NCBI GenBank assembly: GCA_015064195.1
Contig: SVSO01000086.1
Span: forward strand, 1-10,716
Origin: Oscillospiraceae bacterium
Lineage (GTDB): Bacteria; Bacillota_A; Clostridia; Oscillospirales; CAG-272
DNA length: 10,716 nucleotides
Direction of reading: 5' to 3'
Shown here piece by piece: positions 6,078-10,716 of this stretch. The notes under the pieces are model-generated. The model had not been told where the DNA came from. It worked only from the letters and a program-made list of their open reading frames with translations, and did no database searches. The position numbers and the translations under genes were made by a program. The first letter of the stretch is position 1, and every line of letters begins with the position of its first letter.

Positions 6078-7556
6078 ATGAAAAAGCAACTCGCGTACAT
6101 CCTGCTGCTCGCAATGGCAGCACAGCTTGCCGCTTGCGGCGAGACCCCCGGAGCCGGTGCAGATAGCACCACCGCTTCCACCGACACCACGACTGCCGAG
6201 GTAACGACATCTCTCTTCAACCCCGATCTGCCCGACAAGGATTACGGCGGGCATCAGTTCCGCCTCCTGTCCTCGGATGAGATCGGTTCGGGCCGGTATT
6301 CCTATGAGATCGATGCAGAGGCCGAGAACGGCGAGACCATCAATGACGCCGTCTTCCGCCGCAATTCCGCAGTGGAGGATCGCTTCAATGTGGAGATCGT
6401 CAAGGTGGAGGTCAACAAGAGCCAGACGCTGAACACCTTCAAAAGCTCGGTCATGGCAAACGATGACGCCTACGATGTGCTGGTGGATGAGTGGGTGAAG
6501 ACACTCTCCATCGCCCATGAATATTGCCTTGAGATCGACGATCTGCCTTACATCGACATCGAAAACGATTGGTGGGAAAAGCGCGTTATCATGGGCGCGG
6601 CAATCGGTGGCAGAGCGTTCGGTCTGACCGGCGACATCAACATCGTTGACGATAAGCTGACATGGGGTCTGATGTTCAATAAGAATCTTGCAGATGAATA
6701 TCTGGACGTGGATCTCTATCAGACGGTACGCGACGGTAAGTGGACTATCGATGCGCTGGAAGCTGCCTGCAAGGGTGTTCAGAACGATCTCAACGGTGAC
6801 ACCGTTTACGACGATAAGGATCAGTGGGGCTTTGTCGGTTCCGGCAATGCGGCTATGACATTCCTGTGGGCCGGCGGCGGTATCTTCGGCAATCTGGAGG
6901 ATGATGGTTCCGTCACCCTGACGCTGGATTCCCAGCGAAATCTGGACGTTCTCGAACGCACCTTCGACTTCTATTCCGATCCCTCTCTGGTATACCATGT
7001 GGAAAAGATCAAGAGCGCAAACTATAACGGAACGACCAGTTATCATGCCCGTTCCCGTCAGATGTTCAATTTCGGTCAGATCCTGTTCATCGCCGGTACG
7101 CTTTCCTACAGCGAAGAATTCCGCGATATGGAGGACGAGTTCGGCTTCTTACCGTATCCGAAGTATGACGAAGCGCAGAAGGAATATATCACCGTGGCAC
7201 AGGAAGGCGGCGCGACCATGTTCTCCGTTCCGAGATCCGCTCCCGATGCCGAGCGCACCTCCATCCTCCTCGATGCGATGTGTTCGACTGCAAAGGTGTA
7301 CATCACCCCTGCGTTCTATGATGTATATCTCCAGAGAAAGATCGCCCGCGACAACGATTCCGCCGAAATGCTGGACATCATCTTTGACAGCCGCGTATTC
7401 GACATCGTTTATTCCTACGATTTCGGCTCCATCAAGCAGTTCAATAAGGTTATGATCGCGACCAGCAACACCATCGCTTCCAAGCTGGCATCTTACAAAA
7501 ATGCAGCGCAGAAAGCGTATGAAACAACTTATAGCGAAATTCTTGCATTGGAATAA
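6078..7556 (+). CDS. ABC transporter extracellular solute-binding lipoprotein (family 1 type)
   Basis: This 492-residue lipoprotein would sit on the outer face of the membrane. Residues 1-20 form a lipoprotein signal with lipobox LAAC and lipidated Cys20. A Thr/Ser-rich linker (about 22-46) follows, then the binding domains. NGETINDAVFRRN (84-96) is typical of large clostridial family-1 carbohydrate-binding proteins. DLNGDTVYDDKD (237-248) fits an EF-hand/dockerin-like calcium loop (Asp, Asn, Asp, Asp, Asp) known from this group. The ATG at 6078 is chosen because AAAGGAG at 6064-6070 lies seven bases upstream and the signal peptide begins there. It starts 16 bases after the lyase stop. No permease or ATPase gene is nearby, so it must work with membrane subunits encoded elsewhere. 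The likely ligand is the uronate oligosaccharide handled by the operon (inference from neighbours). Confidence 0.9.
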   Translation: MKKQLAYILLLAMAAQLAACGETPGAGADSTTASTDTTTAEVTTSLFNPDLPDKDYGGHQFRLLSSDEIGSGRYSYEIDAEAENGETINDAVFRRNSAVEDRFNVEIVKVEVNKSQTLNTFKSSVMANDDAYDVLVDEWVKTLSIAHEYCLEIDDLPYIDIENDWWEKRVIMGAAIGGRAFGLTGDINIVDDKLTWGLMFNKNLADEYLDVDLYQTVRDGKWTIDALEAACKGVQNDLNGDTVYDDKDQWGFVGSGNAAMTFLWAGGGIFGNLEDDGSVTLTLDSQRNLDVLERTFDFYSDPSLVYHVEKIKSANYNGTTSYHARSRQMFNFGQILFIAGTLSYSEEFRDMEDEFGFLPYPKYDEAQKEYITVAQEGGATMFSVPRSAPDAERTSILLDAMCSTAKVYITPAFYDVYLQRKIARDNDSAEMLDIIFDSRVFDIVYSYDFGSIKQFNKVMIATSNTIASKLASYKNAAQKAYETTYSEILALE

Positions 7557-7571
7557 CAGAGGAGATTACAA

Positions 7572-8588
7572 ATGAAAGCAGCACTTCTGAAAACATGGAA
7601 TAATATGGAGCTTACCCAGCTTGAAAAGCCGGTGATCGGCGAGGGCGAGGCTCTTATCCGCATCACCTACGCAGGCGTATGCGGTTCGGATATCACCGTC
7701 TATTCCGGCAAACATCCGACCGCCACCGCTCCCGTCGTTATCGGCCATGAGATCATCGGCGTTATTGAAGAAATCGCGCCGAATGACAACTTCAAAGTCG
7801 GCGACCGCGTGACCGTCGAGCCGCTCATCTCCTGCGGCGAGTGTGAGGCCTGCAGAAAAGGCCACAAGCACGTCTGCAAATCCTTGAAGCTTCTCGGCAT
7901 CCACGAAAACGGCGGTTATGCCGAATATACCAAGGCTTCGATCGATAAGCTGGTCAAGATCCCCGAGGGTCTCTCCGATGAGCTTGGCGCACTGGCTGAA
8001 CCTTTCGCAGTGGGCTATCATGTGGTGGCGCGCTCCGGTCTCGTTCCCGGCGAAGATGCACTGGTCATCGGCGGCGGCCCCATCGGTCTCGTCGTGGCAC
8101 TGTCGGCAATGTACGCCGGCGGCAACGTGGTCATCTCCGAGGTGAATGAGAATCGCCTCGCGCTGGCCGAATCCCTCGGCATCAAAACGGTCAATCCGAC
8201 GAAATGCGACGTGAACGCGGCCTTCGCAGAGATGACAAACGGCAACGGCTTCGACGTGGTGTATGAGGCATCCGGCTCCAAGCCCGGCATCCTCATGACA
8301 ACCGATGCCTGCAAGATCCGCGGCAGAATCGTGCCGCTGTCGCTGGCAGGCGTGCCGGTGGAGTTCACGCTGGGTAAGGTCTCCTTCAAGGAAATGTCCG
8401 TCATCGGATCGAGAGTCTATACCTTCGAGCATTTCTGCAAGGGCGTGGAGATGCTGGCAGAGATCGCGGCAAAGAAGGATATCCGTCCGCTGGTGAGTGA
8501 TATCCTGCCCCTCGACGATGCACAGAAGGCCATCGACATGATGAAGGGCGGCGTGAATCGAGGCAAGATTTTGATCGATTGCAAATAA
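7572..8588 (+). CDS. Zinc-dependent medium-chain alcohol/polyol dehydrogenase
   Basis: This 338-residue cytoplasmic enzyme belongs to the zinc medium-chain dehydrogenase family (sorbitol/threonine dehydrogenase branch). The catalytic zinc site is visible as Cys37, His59-Glu60 in GHE and Glu143 in AEP. The structural zinc is bound by Cys88, Cys91, Cys94 and Cys102. The cofactor loop is GGGPIG (167-172), and Glu190 at the end of the next strand favours NAD(H). The start follows AGAGGAG (7558-7564) by seven bases, 15 bases after the lipoprotein gene. Family members oxidise sugar alcohols, aldonates or threonine. In this setting it may act on an aldonate, uronate or the neutral sugar released from the oligosaccharide, but specific names such as L-iditol or L-threonine dehydrogenase are not justified. 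It is the last gene of the tight cluster, and a 254-base non-coding stretch follows. Confidence 0.9.
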   Translation: MKAALLKTWNNMELTQLEKPVIGEGEALIRITYAGVCGSDITVYSGKHPTATAPVVIGHEIIGVIEEIAPNDNFKVGDRVTVEPLISCGECEACRKGHKHVCKSLKLLGIHENGGYAEYTKASIDKLVKIPEGLSDELGALAEPFAVGYHVVARSGLVPGEDALVIGGGPIGLVVALSAMYAGGNVVISEVNENRLALAESLGIKTVNPTKCDVNAAFAEMTNGNGFDVVYEASGSKPGILMTTDACKIRGRIVPLSLAGVPVEFTLGKVSFKEMSVIGSRVYTFEHFCKGVEMLAEIAAKKDIRPLVSDILPLDDAQKAIDMMKGGVNRGKILIDCK

Positions 8589-8652
8589 GCGCGAATCGTT
8601 ACAACGAACCGTCGAGGACAATGTGCACGCAAATGCACAATGTTCGCACAAA

Positions 8653-8674
8653 CTCTGCAAACAAGTTTGCAGAG
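8653..8674. repeat. 10-bp perfect palindrome
   Basis: CTCTGCAAAC (8653-8662) and GTTTGCAGAG (8665-8674) are exact complements separated by AA. As RNA this gives a stable hairpin with an effective four-base loop. As DNA it could be a protein-binding site. No T run follows. Confidence 0.7.
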
Positions 8675-8680
8675 ACAGTT

Positions 8681-8706
8681 GCCGGGGTAGGGGCCCCGGC
8701 TGGGGC
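8681..8706. repeat. GC-rich hairpin with a competing alternative and three G4 runs
   Basis: GCCGGGG (8681-8687) pairs perfectly with CCCCGGC (8694-8700). The same C run can instead pair downstream as GCCCC (8693-8697) with GGGGC (8702-8706), so the two hairpins exclude each other. G runs of four at 8684-8687, 8690-8693 and 8702-8705 also allow a quadruplex-like fold. Confidence 0.6.
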
Positions 8707-8756
8707 TATAGTAATTCCGTGCACAGACTAACTGTCTGTTAGCGATAGCGTTGATT

Positions 8757-8789
8757 AAAGCTTTTTGCGGAGCTTTTTCTCGAAAAAGC
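8757..8789 (+). other. Terminator-like double hairpin in front of kduD
   Basis: AAAGCT (8757-8762) can pair with AGCTTT (8771-8776), giving a weak six-bp hairpin running into a T run. GCTTTTT (8772-8778) pairs perfectly with AAAAAGC (8783-8789) around CTCG. The two share bases 8772-8776 and cannot coexist. The first could act as a weak terminator and the second as its antiterminator, 54 bases before the kduD start. This is inference from pairing alone. Confidence 0.4.
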
Positions 8790-8842
8790 GACCGTATCCC
8801 TTAATAAACAATAACGAATCACAACACCAAGGAGACAAACTC

Positions 8843-9604
8843 ATGAATCTTGAAATATTCAGCCTTAAAGGAAAAACAGCCATCGTCACCGGCGCGAATA
8901 CGGGACTGGGACAGGGAATGGCAGTGGCGCTGGCGGAAGCGGGCGCAAATATCGTCGGCGTGGCGAGACGAGAGATGAGCGAAACGGAGGAGCTGGTCAA
9001 AGCGGCGGGTGCGGAGTTTTTGCCCGTGATCGCAGACCTGCTCACACTTGAGCCTATCGACCGCATCATCGAGGAAGCTACCGCACGGTTCGGCGAGATC
9101 GATATCCTCGTCAATAACGCAGGTATCATCCGCCGCGAGGATGCCATCGACTTTTCCGAGGAGGATTGGGACGATGTGATCAATACCAACCTCAAAACGC
9201 TCTACTTCCTGTCGCAGAAGGCAGCGCGCCAGTTCATCAAACAGGGTCACGGCGGCAAGATCATCAACATCGCTTCCATGCTGTCCTATCAGGGCGGTAT
9301 CCGCGTGCCGGCATATACGGCTTCCAAGCACGCGGTTATGGGCGTGACCAAATCCATGGCCAACGAGTGGGCGAAGTACGGCATCAACGTCAACGCCATC
9401 GCGCCCGGCTATATGGTGACGAATAATACCGAAAATCTGCGCAAAGACCCTGTCCGCTATAACGAAATCCTCGGCAGAATTCCCGCAGGAAGATGGGGTA
9501 TGCCCGCGGATATGGGCGGCACGGCTGTTTACCTCGCATCCAAAGCTTCCGATTATGTCCACGGCTTCACTGTGGCGGTTGACGGCGGCTGGCTGTCCCG
9601 GTAA
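8843..9604 (+). CDS. kduD: 2-dehydro-3-deoxy-D-gluconate 5-dehydrogenase KduD
   Basis: This is a 253-residue SDR, the same length as E. coli KduD. Beyond the general SDR marks TGANTGLGQG (16-25), NNAG (91-94), Ser145, Tyr158 and Lys162, it has the stretches that set KduD apart: IIRREDAIDFSEEDWDDV (95-112), INIASMLSYQGGIRVPAYTASK (141-162), APGYMVTNNTENLR (187-200) and the end AVDGGWLSR. It reduces 2,5-diketo-3-deoxygluconate with NAD(P)H to 2-keto-3-deoxygluconate, the step after KduI in breakdown of unsaturated uronates from pectin and related polymers. The ATG at 8843 follows AAGGAG (8829-8834) by eight bases. KduI and the kinase/aldolase that should follow are not in the window. Being separated by 254 structured bases, it may be controlled apart from the upstream genes. 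Mid-gene codon use matches its neighbours, with no sign of recent transfer. Confidence 0.95.
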   Translation: MNLEIFSLKGKTAIVTGANTGLGQGMAVALAEAGANIVGVARREMSETEELVKAAGAEFLPVIADLLTLEPIDRIIEEATARFGEIDILVNNAGIIRREDAIDFSEEDWDDVINTNLKTLYFLSQKAARQFIKQGHGGKIINIASMLSYQGGIRVPAYTASKHAVMGVTKSMANEWAKYGINVNAIAPGYMVTNNTENLRKDPVRYNEILGRIPAGRWGMPADMGGTAVYLASKASDYVHGFTVAVDGGWLSR

Positions 9605-9609
9605 ATGAT

Positions 9610-9619
9610 TTGTTAACAA
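9610..9619. promoter_or_regulatory. Short palindrome downstream of kduD
   Basis: TTGTTAACAA is a perfect 10-bp palindrome six bases past the kduD stop and 14 bases before the -35 box of the next promoter. It could bind a regulator, but at this length chance is possible. Confidence 0.25.
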
Positions 9620-9632
9620 TTCCCATAGCCTA

Positions 9633-9661
9633 TTGACAGAAATCCGAAATCGGACTATAAT
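9633..9661 (+). promoter_or_regulatory. Perfect sigma-A promoter of the MarR/MATE operon
   Basis: TTGACA (9633-9638) and TATAAT (9656-9661) both match the consensus exactly and are separated by 17 bases. Transcription should start near 9668, about 36 bases before the GTG of the MarR gene. An unmodified consensus promoter would be very strong, so repression through the overlapping operator is expected. Confidence 0.93.
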
Positions 9662-9682
9662 ATAGTAGTCCGATTTCGGATT
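9641..9682. promoter_or_regulatory. Twin-palindrome operator, probably for the MarR-family protein
   Basis: A perfect 17-bp inverted repeat (9641-9657 with 9666-9682, eight-base centre) surrounds the -10 box. Each arm contains its own palindrome of the form TCCGA-WW-TCGGA, at 9643-9654 (AA centre) and 9669-9680 (TT centre), 26 bp apart. The first fills the spacer between -35 and -10, and the second covers the start point. MarR dimers commonly bind short palindromes and repress their own promoter, so two dimers could block this one completely. The regulator match is inferred from position. Confidence 0.8.
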
Positions 9683-9689
9683 CTTTTTT
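9641..9689 (+). terminator. Probable intrinsic terminator of the kduD transcript, overlapping the promoter
   Basis: In RNA reading through from kduD, the 17-bp repeat (9641-9657 with 9666-9682) would form a long stem with an eight-base loop, followed after one C by six T (9684-9689). That is a good intrinsic terminator 37 bases past the kduD stop. RNA begun at the internal promoter near 9668 lacks the left arm and would escape it. Confidence 0.65.
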
Positions 9690-9693
9690 GCAT

Positions 9694-9698
9694 GGAGG
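9694..9698 (+). promoter_or_regulatory. Ribosome binding site that sets the MarR-gene start
   Basis: GGAGG at 9694-9698 lies five bases before GTG at 9704. The in-frame ATG at 9692 overlaps this site and has only a T-rich stretch upstream, so GTG is the better start. Confidence 0.75.
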
Positions 9699-9703
9699 TT
9701 GTC

Positions 9704-10171
9704 GTGAACGATCGTGAGTTTATCGCCGGCGTGGATCGGCTGATGCGGGAGCAGTACGCAGTATATCACAGCGCGGCGGTGAGATGCGGACTGTCGGATT
9801 CGGCGATGTGGATCCTGGATCTCGTCCATACTGCCGAAACGCCGTATACACAGACGGAGCTGCTTCGCGAGTGCCATTATCCCAAGCAGACCATCCATTC
9901 CACCGTGACTGATTTCGTGAAAAAAGGCATCATGATGCTGGAAAAAATCCCCGGAACGCGCAATCGGAAGCGGATTCTTTTGACAGAAGCTGGGGAAGCG
10001 CTGGCCGAAGCGACAACGGCACGGCTGGAAGAAGCGGAAAAACGCGCCGCCAGCCGATTTTCCGAGGAGGAACGGGCGCAGTTCATCTCCACACTCAGCC
10101 GGTTTAATTCGGCACTGCGGGAAGAATTTTCCGCAGAATTTTTGACATCATCAGAGGAGCAGCAGGGTTAG
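9704..10171 (+). CDS. MarR-family transcriptional regulator
   Basis: From the GTG start this is 155 residues, a normal length for the family. Helices at both ends should form the dimer. The winged helix-turn-helix spans about 48-95: YTQTELLRECHYPKQTIHSTVTDFVKKG contains the DNA-reading helix (about 60-73), and the wing is KIPGTRNRKRILLTEAG (81-97). MarR proteins are usually repressors released by small phenolic or toxic compounds. Its promoter carries two TCCGA-WW-TCGGA palindromes, and the next gene, two bases after its stop, is a MATE-type exporter, so it most likely represses itself and the exporter. Choosing ATG 9692 instead would add MEVV. No link to the uronate genes is visible apart from shared position. 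Confidence 0.9.
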   Translation: MNDREFIAGVDRLMREQYAVYHSAAVRCGLSDSAMWILDLVHTAETPYTQTELLRECHYPKQTIHSTVTDFVKKGIMMLEKIPGTRNRKRILLTEAGEALAEATTARLEEAEKRAASRFSEEERAQFISTLSRFNSALREEFSAEFLTSSEEQQG

Positions 10172-10173
10172 TC

Positions 10174-10716
10174 ATGCAGAAGGATTCCAAAGCTTTATTC
10201 GCCAATACGCCGGTGCTGAAGCTGTTTTTCATCGCCGCCATCCCCGGCATGATCAGCATGGCCGCGGCTTCGGTATACAGCCTCATGGAGGGCATCTTCA
10301 TCGGCCAGTTCCTCGGCGGCGTGTCATTTGCCGCGCAGAATCTTGCCATGCCCTTTATTATGATCGGCTTCGCGCTGTCCGATCTCATCGGTGTCGGCTC
10401 GTCGGTGCAGATCTCCATTGCCCTCGGCAAAAAGGATGAGGCGCGGGCAAACGGCCTGTTCACCGCATCGCTGCTGATGATCCTTGTCTGCGCGACGTTC
10501 ATGGGCCTGTTCATGTTCTTCGCCGCACCGCCGATCATTGCCGCCATGGGTGCAGAGGGGGAAACGCTGCGCCTTGCCACCAATTATCTGCGCGTTTATG
10601 CTATCTTGGCACCCCTCTGCTCCTTCACCTTCGCCATGGATAACTACCTGCGCATCTGCGGCTTCATCCGGGGCAGCATGGCTCTGAATATTTTCATGTC
10701 CGGGCTCAATATCGGC
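10174..10716 (+). CDS. MATE-family efflux transporter, 5' part
   Basis: This open frame runs off the right edge. The visible 181 residues are about 40% of the usual 440-460. It begins MQKDSKALFANTPVLKLFFIAAIPGM and continues with alternating hydrophobic segments. SLMEGIFIGQFLGGVSFAAQNLAMPF resembles the first-helix region of MATE/MepA-like antiporters, followed by a hydrophilic loop with ALGKKDEARANG typical of the family. Several membrane segments are visible (about 15-37, 48-80, 93-118). These proteins export cationic drugs or metabolites in exchange for sodium or protons. The start is two bases after the MarR stop. AGAGGAG (10153-10159) is 14 bases upstream, rather far, and AGGG (10164-10167) is weaker but closer, so translation probably depends on coupling to the MarR gene. 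Substrate unknown. Confidence 0.88.
   Translation, partial: MQKDSKALFANTPVLKLFFIAAIPGMISMAAASVYSLMEGIFIGQFLGGVSFAAQNLAMPFIMIGFALSDLIGVGSSVQISIALGKKDEARANGLFTASLLMILVCATFMGLFMFFAAPPIIAAMGAEGETLRLATNYLRVYAILAPLCSFTFAMDNYLRICGFIRGSMALNIFMSGLNIG

Larger units (their letters stand above)
8596..8789. other. Structured intergenic element between the dehydrogenase gene and kduD
   Basis: About 190 of the 254 bases between the two genes are occupied by consecutive inverted repeats, with no plausible coding frame. In order they are TCGTT/AACGA (8596-8607), an 11-pair hairpin with one A-A mismatch (8616-8627 with 8634-8645), a 10-bp palindrome (8653-8674), a GC-rich hairpin (8681-8700), ACAGAC/GTCTGT (8723-8739) and GCTTTTT/AAAAAGC (8772-8789). 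A long-range helix is also possible, AGACAGTT (8673-8680) with AACTGTCT (8730-8737), which would exclude both the 8653-8674 base and the 8723-8739 hairpin. I do not recognise a known riboswitch. Options are a dispersed intergenic repeat, a cis-acting RNA leader of kduD, a small RNA, or a transcript-end structure of the upstream operon. No convincing promoter was found in it. Confidence 0.6.

Noticed and set aside
7566..8660. Long minus-strand frame opposite the alcohol dehydrogenase gene, with similar frames opposite the GH105 gene, the lipoprotein gene and kduD
   Set aside because: All are codon-register mirrors of well-supported genes and reflect the same codon bias.
8707..8712. TATAGT as a -10 box for kduD inside the structured element
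   Set aside because: The expected -35 position is a G run (about 8684-8689) with no resemblance to TTGACA.
8596..8789. CRISPR array or tRNA-like gene in the intergenic element
   Set aside because: The inverted repeats differ from each other, so there are no regularly spaced identical direct repeats. No cloverleaf with the conserved T-loop TTCRANY pattern was found.
9692..9703. ATG at 9692 as the start of the MarR gene
   Set aside because: It overlaps the GGAGG site at 9694-9698 and has no ribosome site of its own. GTG at 9704 is correctly spaced.

Overview
The window looks like a chromosomal stretch from a moderately GC-rich Bacillota bacterium, most likely an anaerobic gut or rumen Clostridia (Oscillospirales or Christensenellales type). 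This is inferred from strong AGGAGG-type ribosome sites, a lipoprotein solute-binding protein with a Thr/Ser-rich linker, an AraC-controlled sugar operon and a consensus sigma-A promoter. No tRNA, rRNA, CRISPR, transposase or phage gene is visible. The forward-strand sugar genes almost never use TTA, CTA or TCA codons, which is why long meaningless open frames run antisense to them.

Layout. (1) Positions 3-620: the 3' end of a GpsA-like glycerol-3-phosphate dehydrogenase, closed by an intrinsic terminator at 625-657. (2) Positions 745-1560, minus strand: an AraC-family regulator, divergent from the next operon across an 82-base control region with tandem direct repeats. (3) Positions 1643-8588, plus strand: six closely packed genes with gaps of 28 bases or fewer and one overlap. 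They encode an RraA-fold aldolase-like protein, a short-chain dehydrogenase, a GH105-type unsaturated glycuronyl hydrolase, a heparinase II/III-fold lyase, an ABC solute-binding lipoprotein and a zinc alcohol dehydrogenase. (4) Positions 8589-8842: a 254-base, hairpin-rich non-coding stretch. (5) Positions 8843-9604: kduD. (6) Positions 9610-9690: a compact terminator/promoter/operator. (7) Positions 9704 to the end: a MarR-family regulator followed by a MATE-family transporter that runs off the window.

How the genes fit together. Regions 2-5 read as a locus for scavenging uronic-acid-containing oligosaccharides from pectin, glycosaminoglycan or alginate-like material. The lipoprotein would capture the oligosaccharide outside the cell. 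The lyase and the GH105 enzyme have no signal peptide and would act in the cytoplasm, releasing a 4,5-unsaturated uronate. KduD then reduces the 2,5-diketo intermediate to 2-keto-3-deoxygluconate. KduI, KdgK, KdgA/Eda and ABC permeases are absent here. The RraA-type protein could be an alternative pyruvate-releasing aldolase, but this is a hypothesis. Regions 6-7 form an independent, probably self-repressed drug- or metabolite-export module.

The two most unusual features are the structured intergenic element between the alcohol dehydrogenase gene and kduD, and the 17-bp perfect inverted repeat before the MarR gene. That repeat overlaps a perfect promoter and also looks like the terminator of the preceding operon.
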